64,000 bases of DNA from Zarea fungicola (lineage: Eukaryota > Ascomycota > Sordariomycetes > Hypocreales > Cordycipitaceae). Made by a program: the position numbers and the translations under genes. Numbering within the stretch: position 1 is the stretch's first letter; the number at the start of each line of letters is the position of its first letter. The stretch spans positions 124,001-188,000 of the forward strand of contig FWCC01000064.1 of assembly GCA_900169235.1 (NCBI GenBank). Direction: 5' to 3'. This document shows positions 49,443 to 60,860 of this stretch, in pieces. The notes under the pieces are model-generated. The model searched no databases. It had not been told where the DNA came from and was given only the letters and a program-made list of their open reading frames with translations.

Positions 49443-52400
49443 TCAGTAACTTGTTGCCCCGTCAGGTGCACGAGCACAGCAAACTGTCAACTTCAAACTG
49501 GTTCCAAGTTCCTGGCACTCATGCAGCAGCCCTTTGTCATCCCATATGCCCCTGCGTTCATCTTTGTTGGTAGAGCCTGCGGCATTCTCATAACAACGGG
49601 TATACCACCACCTGCCAACGCGCGTCACCATCTTGGTAATGTTGGCATCTGCAGCAGGGCCATTCTCCTTCATCATATCCGACAAACTTGGGGGATCCTG
49701 CGACTGAGGTATCTTGGCTGTCGACTCATCACGGCTTCTGCGTTTGGGCTGTATTATGGAACTAGCCACTGGCACTCCCACTTTGGCGGCTCGGATGCCC
49801 GAGAAGCCACCCTGGCCGAGGAGCTTGACAAGGATATCGGCAGCGGAGCCGAGACTGGTACCAGGGTTTTGTTCATGTATCATCTCCTTTAGCGTACGGA
49901 TCGTGCGGCGTCCTCTGTTTCCCATGTTGTTCAGATCAAGGTCGAGGATGGCGAGCTCCAAGAATCCGCCAGGCTTCAGCACCCTGCGGGACTCCGCAAT
50001 GATGTTGCGGTAGTGTGACTCTGGCGCAGCGACTGGGAAGCGATATACGACCGAGTCAAAGCTTTGCGGGGCAAAGGGAAACTTGGAAAGATGGTCGAAG
50101 TATTGAACCTGGTGGTGATTCGGTGGACTGAGTAGTGCTTTTTTATCATCCTTCTTGGCGCTCGCGGCCAGTGGAGCACGGGGAGACAGATTGTAGAAGT
50201 TGGCTTTTGGATATGTCTCAGCGACGTAGAACGACCAATCGTCATTTCCAAGTCCATCCAAGACGAGAATGGAGTGGCGAGGCACAGCTGAACCGTCTTG
50301 CTTGTCTGCAATCAGTTCATGGCGGATGTCACTGAACAGAACATGGCCAAACGTGAGCCATTTACTGACAGTCATGGAGCCGACACGTAGATTTACTTGT
50401 GCAAGTGGAGAATTGTAATCGAAAGAACTTGAGCTGCTGCCAGAAAAGCGTGTTTTGGCAGAAGTAGAGCTGTGGCGCCGCGAGTCTGCCTTTTCGACGC
50501 TTTTTTTCCGCTTCACCCAGATACCTTCATCACCGGTTCCGAGGGTCGAGTTATGTGGCTGAAAGGCAGCCTTGAGCCGCTCCGTCATGTCAGCGCTGCA
50601 GTAGCTTGATCGCGACAAGTCAGAGATAATTGATACTTTGCGGTCTGCCACAATGGGGGATTCCGCGTGAGCCTCCTTGGCAAGTTTATCTTGATATGTT
50701 TCCAGATGGAACGGAATACCCTTTGACGATGTTGCTGAGCCTCGAAGTCGCTCCGGTACATCTCCCAATAGATCATCATACTCGTCCCATACCTCGTCTT
50801 CCGCTGGAGGGTCGTCTGGTCTTGGGATGATGGCTGTGCCACTGGGGAACACACCGTAGGCGGATGAGCTAGAGCTTGTACCCACTGTCCCAACAGAGAA
50901 CTTTCTCGGTGAAAATGTGAGAAACTCTTTATCGAGAGTCTCTCTAATAACGGCACTGTCACGAACCGACTCTTGTGATGTTGTTTGGGTGGTACTAATT
51001 TCCAAGGTTGCCTTGTCCCGGTAGAGTTCCAGAGGTGCTGCCGACGATGCTGGAGGACTGGGGCCTTTTGCTATCGATTCAGGATCATTTGGTAGAGTCA
51101 CATTGGGCAATCGCTGCATACTTGCCCTGAAAGGTCGAGAGAAGCTCTTTGGCGAACCTGGGGTGTGATATCGAGTGGCAACCTTGGGAATGCGCCCTAC
51201 CTGCTGCAATCGACTGGGTCTTCGGACTGGTTTTTGACTGTCGGCCATGACCAGAGCTGGTATTGACGCAGTGGTAGTCACATGTTCCTTGAGGACAGGC
51301 GATGGACGCTGTATCTCAAAGAAACTTGCTTCGGGCCGTGGTAGGTAGACGTTTGCATCATATAAGACGTCACGTACATTCAAGTCCTCAGCATCGCCCT
51401 GCTCGGAGGAATCCATAATGGCATAAAACGGCACAGGGCGTTTCTCGACAGTGGTCACGGTTGCAGCGACTGTTGCATTTGAGGAATTCTCGGATTCATA
51501 CACATTCTTGGCCCGTCCAAACAGATTCCACTTCCGCGGTGATCGCTGCTTCTTTTTGAGTTTGCGAGGGGCTTCCTGAGAAACAGTGGAGTCTTGAGAG
51601 AGATCACGACGGAGCTCAAGGTGAGAGTCTTCAGACATGATGCTGGTATCGATGCTCGTCATTGGTGAGCCTGACATGGCAGTTGTTCGGATGGGCTGCG
51701 GCAGTCTCAAAGGACTATCAGGTGCAGTTTGAAGACGTTGAATCGAGCGTCGCAGAGCCAGGGTCGGCTTCTTCATTGCATCTTCCGAGTCACTGCTGCT
51801 GTAGAGCCGATGCTCCCCATAAGGCAATAAAGAAGGCTGCAAATGGCCGTTCATTGCTCCCGTTGTTAAATGCGACTCAGAACTGGATCGCGGTAGAAGT
51901 TGGCTGGTATTGCTCTCTGTGCGCCACAGTTCGACACTCTGATCTCTGTCCCCAATTATTGCACCGCCTGAAATGATAACCGGATTCATACGATCGGCAA
52001 AGAAGGAATCTTCAGTGGCGACTGTTTCTTGAGATGCTTGTGGCCCAGCATAGTTGTAAGTGAGATTTCCGGTACCACTTCGTCGCCGTACAGCCCCAAT
52101 TTTTCCGTAGCCTTCGTGACCTGTCCCAGCTGCTGGGCCTTTCCTTGCTAATTTGCGAGTTTCTTTTTGTTTGTCTTCCTGTTCTGCAATTGCCTTTTTG
52201 CGTCCAAAAAAATTAAACCGGCTTGTTGATGTGGATTTTGTGCTAGTAGTTGACTTCGCTGTTTGTGGTCTTGACATTGTGGTACTTTGCTTGGGTGGTT
52301 GACTGTTGCTCCGTTCAACTGCAAGATTTGTGGACGATACACTCTTTACAGGCTTTGTCGGAGATGACGATACGCGGGAGTGACTTGTTGACGTGCTGCC

Positions 52401-53762
52401 CCTCCTATCGCCCAGGCTCGGCCTGCTGGACCGTAAATTGCTTTGAATGACGGGAACGGGGTCAAATAGCTGTGATTTCAGATCTGGCGTTCCTTTACGA
52501 CTTGGTCGCAAGGGTCTTAGTGGTCTTGTTGGCGATATGTCGCTTTCTCTCGTCTTGGGGGTAACATTGTTAGACGTTTTAGCAGCCTCCGGTCTCTGAT
52601 TCTCATCCGATTTGCGGAACTTTTGTGACGACTTCCTTGGTGGTGGACTTGGCGGAGGAGCGGCAAGCTTTCCGGTCTTCTTTTGCGGCGTAGCCCTGCC
52701 CCCTTCTCGAACCGTTGAGTTTGAAGATGACGAGGTAACTGATTCTCGAACCGCATCAAGACCTCGAGGCTCTGTGGCGATTAATTCTTCGTCATGGACG
52801 ATGCTGCCTGCGCGACGGCGAGTGACAGGAGGGCGAGAGTATGCTGGGCTTAGTTGCTTCGATTTTGCGTAGTATCCAGACCGGCTTGGGGCGATCAAAC
52901 CGGGTGATTGAGAAGAGAACGAGGTCGGTGTTGTGTCACGGCTATATGGCCCGGGACCTGGCGATCCGGAGAACTTTGTGGATGGACTACCGCTAATCAT
53001 GCTAAGCTGTGAGCTGCTTCCGGAGAAGCCAATACTGGCGGGGGTTGGCGGTGGAAGATCCTGGGTAGAAAGTTTTGAAAGTCCCTCGGTACTAGGTCTG
53101 CGAGGACCGAGCGTGGGCTGATATTCATGGTGGCGATATCGATCAAGTTCTGGGTAAATGATGGGATACTTCTGACCAAGTGAGTTGGCGTCTGGAGATT
53201 GTTTAGAGCTTGAGGCCTCTGAATTTGATGACCTGGTGCCAATATCAAGGTAGATCTCCAAGGCTTGGTCCAGAGATGCCATGGACTGTCTGTTCGATGA
53301 CATTGAGACTCGTCTGCCATCATCTCTGGCGGTTGCAGTGTCGCGAGGTAACAAGGATCTTCGTTTAACTGTTTGCTCTGGGACGATCTTATAGCCACTA
53401 TCGTAGGAAATCCCAGAGGATGACGAATCTAGACTGCTCTGTGTGCGACTTCTTGATGACGTTGAGCCGGAAGCACTGGTTGAAGGAGTGCGACTCGGTT
53501 GCTGCTTTAGAGGTGGGGACGTAGGAAACGGTACGCCGGGCCTTGCCTTTGGCAACATGCGAAAAGACCTACTCGGTAACCTCGACTGCTGCAGCCTCGG
53601 GGGATCTTGTTTGGCCAAGGGTACTTCTCTCTTTGTACTAGAGTTGGCAGGTCGAGGTAAGCCCCCAGGCGTGGAGGGAGGCTGTATCCGCCTCGACCGA
53701 ACACCATCAGATGGATTTGCAGGAAGGCCATATCCCCCAAACTCTCGCTTGAGGGATGCCAT
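49443..53762 (-). CDS. large disordered protein with C-terminal methyltransferase-like domain
   Basis: Single uninterrupted frame of 1439 codons starting MASLKREFGGYG. Residues 1 to about 1120 are low-complexity, Ser/Pro/Arg/Thr-rich, with many SP/TP and RxxS motifs (for example RRPSTEGLSKL, SPTRPLRPLRPSRKGTP), suggesting a phosphorylated, cytoskeleton- or scaffold-like region. Residues about 1123-1439 form a Rossmann methyltransferase-like domain: HSILVLDGLGNDDWSFYVAE (motif I position), FDSVVYRFPV, then ESRRVLKPGGFLELAILDLD (post-motif region of type-11 methyltransferases) and a C-terminal part WWYTRCYENA. Motif I is degenerate (LDGLGND rather than a GxGxG loop), so SAM binding is uncertain. 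I recognise the domain type but no named ortholog. The gene is convergent with the TRM61-like gene and faces a 6.2 kb upstream gap. Confidence 0.85.
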   Translation of the reverse strand: MASLKREFGGYGLPANPSDGVRSRRIQPPSTPGGLPRPANSSTKREVPLAKQDPPRLQQSRLPSRSFRMLPKARPGVPFPTSPPLKQQPSRTPSTSASGSTSSRSRTQSSLDSSSSGISYDSGYKIVPEQTVKRRSLLPRDTATARDDGRRVSMSSNRQSMASLDQALEIYLDIGTRSSNSEASSSKQSPDANSLGQKYPIIYPELDRYRHHEYQPTLGPRRPSTEGLSKLSTQDLPPPTPASIGFSGSSSQLSMISGSPSTKFSGSPGPGPYSRDTTPTSFSSQSPGLIAPSRSGYYAKSKQLSPAYSRPPVTRRRAGSIVHDEELIATEPRGLDAVRESVTSSSSNSTVREGGRATPQKKTGKLAAPPPSPPPRKSSQKFRKSDENQRPEAAKTSNNVTPKTRESDISPTRPLRPLRPSRKGTPDLKSQLFDPVPVIQSNLRSSRPSLGDRRGSTSTSHSRVSSSPTKPVKSVSSTNLAVERSNSQPPKQSTTMSRPQTAKSTTSTKSTSTSRFNFFGRKKAIAEQEDKQKETRKLARKGPAAGTGHEGYGKIGAVRRRSGTGNLTYNYAGPQASQETVATEDSFFADRMNPVIISGGAIIGDRDQSVELWRTESNTSQLLPRSSSESHLTTGAMNGHLQPSLLPYGEHRLYSSSDSEDAMKKPTLALRRSIQRLQTAPDSPLRLPQPIRTTAMSGSPMTSIDTSIMSEDSHLELRRDLSQDSTVSQEAPRKLKKKQRSPRKWNLFGRAKNVYESENSSNATVAATVTTVEKRPVPFYAIMDSSEQGDAEDLNVRDVLYDANVYLPRPEASFFEIQRPSPVLKEHVTTTASIPALVMADSQKPVRRPSRLQQVGRIPKVATRYHTPGSPKSFSRPFRASMQRLPNVTLPNDPESIAKGPSPPASSAAPLELYRDKATLEISTTQTTSQESVRDSAVIRETLDKEFLTFSPRKFSVGTVGTSSSSSAYGVFPSGTAIIPRPDDPPAEDEVWDEYDDLLGDVPERLRGSATSSKGIPFHLETYQDKLAKEAHAESPIVADRKVSIISDLSRSSYCSADMTERLKAAFQPHNSTLGTGDEGIWVKRKKSVEKADSRRHSSTSAKTRFSGSSSSSFDYNSPLAQVNLRVGSMTVSKWLTFGHVLFSDIRHELIADKQDGSAVPRHSILVLDGLGNDDWSFYVAETYPKANFYNLSPRAPLAASAKKDDKKALLSPPNHHQVQYFDHLSKFPFAPQSFDSVVYRFPVAAPESHYRNIIAESRRVLKPGGFLELAILDLDLNNMGNRGRRTIRTLKEMIHEQNPGTSLGSAADILVKLLGQGGFSGIRAAKVGVPVASSIIQPKRRSRDESTAKIPQSQDPPSLSDMMKENGPAADANITKMVTRVGRWWYTRCYENAAGSTNKDERRGIWDDKGLLHECQELGTSLKLTVCCARAPDGATSY

Positions 53763-56700
53763 GCTGAAGTTGCACCAAGCAGGCCTTCTCTATTGGGTTG
53801 GCTTCATAGTAGAGAAGCGCTCTTCTCACGATGGTTTATAAGCCGGTTGGAAGCCGTATAACGCCGTAGCTATCGGAAAAGTGGACGCCGTGCCAAGCCT
53901 CCAAAACAGACACCTATAGACTGGTAATATCTGGCTTCACGAAGCGCAGATGATGGCATAAAGCTAAAAAGAAAAAATATGCCGACTTCAGATAGGACTG
54001 TCTGTCAATACAATATAAATTGGTGGTCCAAGGTGGAAGGGGGGGGACAGCGCCGCGTTGAGGTGCTGGTGGGGAGCAAATCGAGAGTGTGTGCGGGTAA
54101 GCTGACTGGAGACTTGGAAGGTAGGAAAAAACTCCACGCGTTCCTGGGAGTAAAAGAGAATGGTCGTGCGACTGTTGGTATAATATCGATAAAAGTGTTG
54201 AAAAAAATTTAAAGGAAAAAAATTAAGAAAACAAGTATTAACAAAGACTAAATGACTTGGAGCAGTTGCGTCCAGCAAGTCAGTAGAATGGATTGGGTGG
54301 ATGCTGAGTTGAAAAATAAGCGCCGAGATTGAGAAAGAGCACAGAACACAGTTGAGGGAAAAAGAAATGACAACGAGATATCAAGGTGGTGTGGCGACAG
54401 GACCAGAAGTAGTATTTAGACGAGCGACGAATGTCTGGTCGAAGAATGATGAATGGGTGTGAAGGGGGAGGGCCGGGCCTTCCTTGGACAGACAACGAGC
54501 AGCACCACTCTGGGATCTGGTGGCGGCACTTGCAAGAATGTCCAGAAGCCTGTTGCTATATTTCGACAAGTGTATCCACCTTCCCTGCCTGCATATCCAT
54601 CCCCAAAGAACCCACTCGTCTATGGCTGGGGTCGCCGAACGCCAAAAGGGCGACGAGCCAACTTGGGAATAGTATTATGGGCTATTTGGCCTCGAGTTTT
54701 GCTGAACTCTTGTTGGGTGAACAGGGCGGGCCTAAGGTAGCCTGGGGGGACACTGCCGCTAAATTGGCGAACTGCGCCGCGATGCACATCGACATGCATG
54801 TGCAGCCTGTCCTATAAAAGGCGAAGATACTTGGCCGGCGTTGTAATTGGGCATCACGACACCCTGGTCAACGCGGCATAGCGGGCCATTGACTTCTTGG
54901 TGATTTGGTGATTTACTGGTATGTCTGGCCATCCGGCACCAACTGGCATCCGGCATATTTTCAGTGTATGCTTTTTGGACGAGACTGTCAAAATAACGAT
55001 GAACGAGTTGGCCAGCGGCAGGCACGCAGTCCGCCCATTTAGTCCATTGTAACAGGCAGAGCTGGCTCTCAGAAGTAATCCACGAATGTCCTTGACGGCT
55101 GTTTGTGGTCCCTGGCACACGGCAGGGAAGGACTGGCCCGCCGGCGGCTTAGCCAAGTGTACCCTAGCCTACCGTGGCCTCGTAGTGTGCAAACTGAAGC
55201 AAGCTAATAATATCCCGGCCAGTGGTCCTTGAGGGCCGTCGCTGTGGTTGCGTGGCGTTTGTGGATAACGCGTCCAAACACCTGGACCTGTTAGTTGGAC
55301 GCCAGAGTATGGAGCCTTGGAGACTTTGAAGACCCCCAGGACGCCATAAAAGCCTCCTATTGCCTTCCTGCCAGGCATGTCTCGGTAATAAGTGGTGGCC
55401 CGCATTGTATAGTTGGCTACAAGTGAAAGTACTGTGGCTTTTTTTCATCCCACAGATGGGGGGTTCTGTTGCCCAACGCTGTATTGAGCTGGTTGCGTTG
55501 ATTAAATGCGTGCTCGTGCTAGTACTCTCAAGCAAAGCTGTATGTCTAGGACATGCAGTTCTGCATGTCTCACTCAATGGCCTCCGACAGGGCGATCTGG
55601 GCAGTAAACCGGGGCTAAGGCGGTTGAGTGGCTGTCTGTGAAATGGTGTCCGCCACATGGGTCTGTCGCATTGTTTGGCCCTGGGCTGATAGCAACTCAC
55701 ACCTCTTCTACCACCACCACCAGCAACCCCTTCGAATAAAACGCCCCTAGCACAAGGTACCTTCATGGAATTTCGAGCTTGGAGAAAGCTTCTAAAATTT
55801 GAATGTGCCATCGCGTACCTGCAAGCAGTCTTGCGTCTTGCAGGCTGGTAAGATGACTAGCAAACCGCATGCTTTCCAAATCCTTGCCAGGGTTGCTCGA
55901 AAACGGTAGTTAGTCTTGGTGAGCGTAGGCTAACTTCCGCTGTGTTAAATTTATTGGCCTACCGGCCAGGGACGGCCAAAACGGCTTGCAATGGTGGCTG
56001 GCTTGGGCTTCTGCGATTGGAATCATGCATGCTTCAGCTCCAGGTGCGAATCCACCATGCGTGGTGGATGTAAGTGATCGTCGTGTGCCTCAACCTTTGC
56101 CCGGCATGGGCCGCCCCAGGGCCTTGTTAGATTACTTTTCTCCGCCACGCACAATGCGGACGGAAAGAGGCGAAAGGATTCGACAGAAGATAAACTATTT
56201 ACATATTTGTCACAAACGATTGAGCATAGCGTCGAATATCACGCCCTTCTTCAGTGGCCACGAAGTTGGCGCAAACCTTGTGCTCCCGTCGTAGTCGGAA
56301 CTGTAGAAAAAGAAACGAAAAAGAGTCTGCAGCCCACCCATCCACCATCACCTTTGAGTGAGCCCTTCTTTTCGCGAAAGTCCCGCGATGTTATAGCTGA
56401 GTTGGAATTGAGCCGGTTCATTGGTTAAAAATGCACATGGGCAGAGGAGTCACTGTGCCACGATTGGGCAATATTAGACCAATAGCAAGTTGAAGTGTCG
56501 CTAGTGTCATCGCAAGCCCCCCCTGTCAGGCAGTTGGAGAAAGAGACAGCCCTTGTCTTGCCTTGCCTTGCTTCACTTGTTATTAGTGGCCATGATTCCA
56601 ACTATGTTTTTGATGGGGCGAATTATGTCGATGGAGTCATGTTGTGCTGCCACGTTCGTGTAAGCTCGCACCAGGGTGCGGTTTGGCCATGACGTCCAAA

Positions 56701-59700
56701 CCTGCCGGTAGCGGACTACCATGGCATAATTTGGAGTAGGTAACTTGGAAATATGATTGTCAGTGGCAAAAGTGCCACGTTGGCAGATGTTGCCAAAGTA
56801 TATCCACTTGACTGTTCGTGGCCAGTCTACCAGTATGTTGAAACCTTGCAACTTTGGTGCTGTAGAGGTGAGGTGTTGATCGGTAGATGGAAGCGGGCGG
56901 CGGACCATGTCTCGGGGTTTCTATTATTGGAGTCAATTGCCTGTAATCATGTCGAATCGTGAGCAATCATCGGACAACGCAGCAGCAAGCCTGTGTAGCT
57001 GAAAGGGCCTATAGCACTAATACGGCAGTAACTATTTTTGTGTGCATTACAACGGCCCGCAGCCTGGCAGCCGGCAGGCTAAAAGTGCAGTGGTCAGCCA
57101 TACCCATGCAAACCTTGCGAATGCAGCACAAGACTTGCATTTTCCGGGGCGGGCCAAGCGATAATGGATACGTAGTGTTGGCATTTTCGGATGGCTGTTG
57201 GGCATGAAGAGGCAGCCAGCATCTCCATGCTTAGAAGAAGCTTGTCCCCAGGCAGGGTACTGGCACCAACAGTGCAACTGTGCTTCGCCACACATGGCCA
57301 CAGTCGGTGAGGCTAGTGACGTGGCAGCCGCCCATCGCCGCCGCCGCCACCGCCGCCTGCCTATTTTCAGAGTTTCAGTGCTATAAGGACGCCTGGGACG
57401 AGGTAAAAATTTAGCAATTGCGGGTTGGTCCGAAGCTAGCAAAACTAGCAGCGGCGAATTGAGAGCTCATCATAGGGCAGCTCCCAGGCAAATCAGTGCT
57501 AACCTGTTCCCACTGTACGAGTACTTGTCGCCTTGGCGTGGCCCGTCAGAGACATGCCTGGGCAATCGTAGATCATCCTGCTCCATGGTTCTATCGTACA
57601 CCCTACCAAATACAGACAAACCAACCCGTGCCAGCGAATGGTACGCTATGCGAGCCAAATACGAAGCTTCTGAGTACACTTGGCCCTGCCTGTCCAAGTA
57701 CCTGACGTGAGGTCACCCGACACCTTATGGAGTAGACAAATGTTTAATTTCGTCAATGGCATAGACCAGATGACATGGTGACAGCTCGACCAAGCAGGGG
57801 TTCAATGGCTATCTTTTGTCCACGTTTTGTTTTGTGACTATCCATCTCGTTTAAACTCGATGGGCCTGACGGCTCGGGTAAGCAGATGCGAGGAGGAAAG
57901 CCGACAATTCGCATCTGGGGCATTCCATCTCAATCCCGAATTTTGAACCGCTCAGTTCCTTCAGCCAGCTGGTTTTTCTGACGAATCCCCGATGCAGAAA
58001 TGCATTCTCCTGCTTCTAGCGCCAATTAATCCAATCGCCGGGGGCTTGGAGGCTGACTCGACTGCGAACGTTTTAAACAAGCAGGGGTTTCTGCGGTCTC
58101 ATTGGCCAGCGGGCGAAGATGGTGCAAATCGCTTCAGAGGAGCCTCACCTTGGTACTGCAATCTCTACAAGGCGACTGGCCAGCGACCTGGCAAACTATT
58201 TGTTGCCAAAACTCACCTTCCCCGTGGTATCCCCTGTACGTGCAATAGTGTTCACGTGGGTTTGAACATTATGCTGTATTGTCAAGGTGTGCGATTAAGG
58301 ATCACGGGTCATCTTGTCTGTCACAAAGTGAGGCTGTATGCGCCATGCTGGCTGGCTCGCGATGCAAATGAGAGGCGCGGAAAATGCTTCAGGTAGCCCC
58401 TGTCTCTCGTCGCTTGCGTCTATTGTTGACGTGGCTTGCAAGGTGCAAGACAAGAAAGTGAGAAACGCGGCTTGTTTGTCATTGACTGGATCACCAGAGG
58501 TCACCAGAGACAAAGCCTACATCACGAATCAATCACAAAAACGAGCAGACGAGTGCTGCTGCTGATCTTGACCACCACCCTGTCGGACAGCAGATTTTCC
58601 AGCCCTATTCCCACTTGATCGCCTTGGCTACATTTTATAAGCATCAGCTAGCCAGCCTGCCAGACTGCAATGCATCATGTGGTCTACACCGTGGGTCATT
58701 GACGGGCCGTTTCGTAACAGTGACGCACCAGTACATCACTATTCTATCCAATCTCTTTCATCCATCAGTTCTTCGTTGAGCGGTCGTTGAATAAAAGTTT
58801 GTGGGTGAACGGTTGCCAACTCGATATTGCGCCCCGTGTGTATGGGTTTGCCCTCGGCGCGTACCGCTCATCTCTCATTTGCTGAAATTGAAAAAAAAAG
58901 CCCGGTGATGGGAATGGACAGTAAAATGCTCCGGAATCACACGGAGTAACCCTCCTCAGATCCCACCCATCCACCCCAATAAGCCTCTCGTACAACGGTC
59001 GTTTACAGTGTTCAATTCTTTTCTTCGTTCGTATGTAAACCTCCCGCCTCAATAGGTAGCTCCTTCTGGCTCTTTCAGATCGAGCTACTTCAATGGATCC
59101 TGAGCTGAAAAATAACAAAGTATCCTGTCATTTGTTATCTTCCGGTGTCAAAGATGCGGTTCTGAAAAGCGCCACACTTTTATGAAAACCCGTGCCATGT
59201 TACATTCAGCTCCATCAGCATACATAGGCCCGATCCCCTACTTCCCCTCCCCCTCCTTGCAGTGGGTTGCCAAGCATAGAAGCAGAAGGGTGTGTTTTTG
59301 TTTGTATTGTGTGCTGCGTGGGTGGTGGGTAAGGATTGCAAGAACTGAATATTTGGTGGCGTGAGGTCATGCATGGCGGCGGATTTTATTGAAACCAGGG
59401 TTAAAGTCTTGTATGGAGTAGAGTGAGACAATCTATACGTTTGCCCATGCATAATATCGCAATAAATTCATGGACCGGCCCGTGGACGCGAGATTAGCTA
59501 CTCCATACTATCTATGTGCAGTATGGACACCTTTGCCGAACATGGTGCTAACAAGCCTCACGAAGGCACAGCTGTCTCGTAGCGTGTAGCTATGGCGATA
59601 AGTAGCAGATTGAGGCTTATCCATGTGATCATAGCAAGTTCTCGATCCTGCGACGCGCAGCCACCTTGGGTGGCATTTATTGTTGTATCTTCTGCAAGTT

Positions 59701-59923
59701 CGCCTCTTGATGGCAACAATTATGCCTTCAGGACGGTCGAAATCAAACACAGGCCGGGTATCAATAACAAATTCCAATCGTAATCCAATAATTAAAGAGT
59801 GCTCCATTTGCATTTAAAATTAATTTCAAGACACCGTTTTCCTGTAAGCTGTTTTACCATTTTTTTGTCATTATTTCTTTTGTGTCAACCTAGTTGTTCC
59901 CTATTTGAATATTGCCATGTTAC
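53763..59923. other. 6.2 kb gene-free stretch
   Basis: Lies upstream of the 1439-aa gene and downstream of THO1. It contains only short frames of skewed composition (longest 55164-55811, minus). Features seen are a TATAAA-like box at 54816-54821, an 8-bp-arm inverted repeat at 56050-56069, CCTTG repeats near 56556-56572 and a GCC-triplet run at about 57338-57356. GCCA/TGGC words appear frequent, though I did not count them. No tRNA or 5S gene was recognised. Confidence 0.45.
56050..56069. repeat. short inverted repeat
   Basis: ATCCACCA, loop TGCG, TGGTGGAT: perfect 8-bp arms. No context gives it a function. Confidence 0.55.
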
Positions 59924-60860
59924 TCAAACGGCAGCAAATCTAGCAGCACGCTTCTCGGCCTTGGCCTTCTCAGCAGAATCAGTAAGAATACCGGCTTCTT
60001 TAGCCTGAGCATTGCCTCCACGGCCGCCGCCGCCGCCGCCCTGACGACCATTGCGGTCATTACGGCCGTTGCGACGGTCACCGCCCCTCCGATCTGTGCT
60101 CTGACGCTTCCCAGGACGCTGGCCATCCTGGTTCTGGGGTCGACCGCGCTTCAGTGTGCGCTCAGGAAGAGCCGAGTCAAGCCCAGCGACGTCCTTGGCT
60201 TCCAGGCCGAATCGCTTGGCGCGTTCAGCGCGCTTCTTGTCATCTTCGTCCTTATCCTCCTCGATTCCAAACCGCTTCGCACGATCGGCGCGCTTTTTAG
60301 CTTCCTCGTCGGCCGTTGAAGAGGACAAGCCGATCGCGAAGGACGGTGCGGGAACGGCTGGCTCCGCGGCAGTAGCAGCGGCGTCTCCCTCGGTGGGCTG
60401 GCCAGCTTCGGTAGCAGCGTCCTTGGGTGCGGCGTCGGAAACAGGGGGAGCAGGAGCAGCAGCTTCAGGGGCAGCAGCGGCGGCGGCGGCGGCAGCAGGC
60501 TTCGCACCTTCATCGTCACTGTATGTGATTTCGTCGTCCTTGCCAGCTGCGTTGACTCGTTAGCATCTGGCTCTTGTGCGCAGATGGGGCGCTTGCCCGG
60601 GTGCGCCAGCATGCGCCGTACCACGTGCCAGAGACTCGAATTGATTCTGCATTGTTCCTCTTTTTCTATTGCGCGCTGATGCTGGCGCGCAGGTTGTGCG
60701 ATGGGAACGTACCTGTCTTGGTTTCAACCTTATCGGCGGGCTTGGAGTCGGCCTCTTGGAGACGGGCAATCAGATCGGCCTTGTTGCCCGTTTGAGCGAG
60801 CTTGCGCTCTGCTAGGAGCTTCTTGAGCTCGGGCACCTTCATGGACGCGTAATCAGCCAT
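59924..60860 (-). CDS. THO1: THO1-like SAP-domain RNA-binding protein
   Basis: Homolog of yeast Tho1 / human SARNP, which joins transcription-coupled mRNP assembly and export. Two exons, 60860-60713 and 60546-59924, give 256 aa. The 166-nt intron (GTACGT...AACGCAG) joins VETKT to AGKDDEITYSDDEG. The N-terminal SAP domain is at about 8-38 (VPELKKLLAERKLAQTGNKA). An Ala/Pro-rich linker follows (about 66-130). Two copies of the motif K(K)RAxRAKRFGxE come next (KKRADRAKRFGIEED and KKRAERAKRFGLEAK), the conserved element of Tho1/SARNP. An RGG-like Arg/Gly/Asn-rich region (DRRGGDRRNGRNDRNGRQ, then a glycine run) and a basic C-terminus (EKRAARFAAV) end the protein. Exon 2 lacks an internal ATG at its head, so the exon-1 start is needed. 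Confidence 0.92.

Noticed and set aside
55164..55811. 215-codon minus-strand frame in the 53.8-59.9 kb gap
   Set aside because: Composition (Ser/Arg/Pro/His) and lack of any domain or splice-supported extension suggest a random frame.
57992..58396. 134-codon plus-strand frame with hydrophobic start
   Set aside because: No signal-peptide-like cleavage region followed by a conserved domain, and no homology-like motif recognised.
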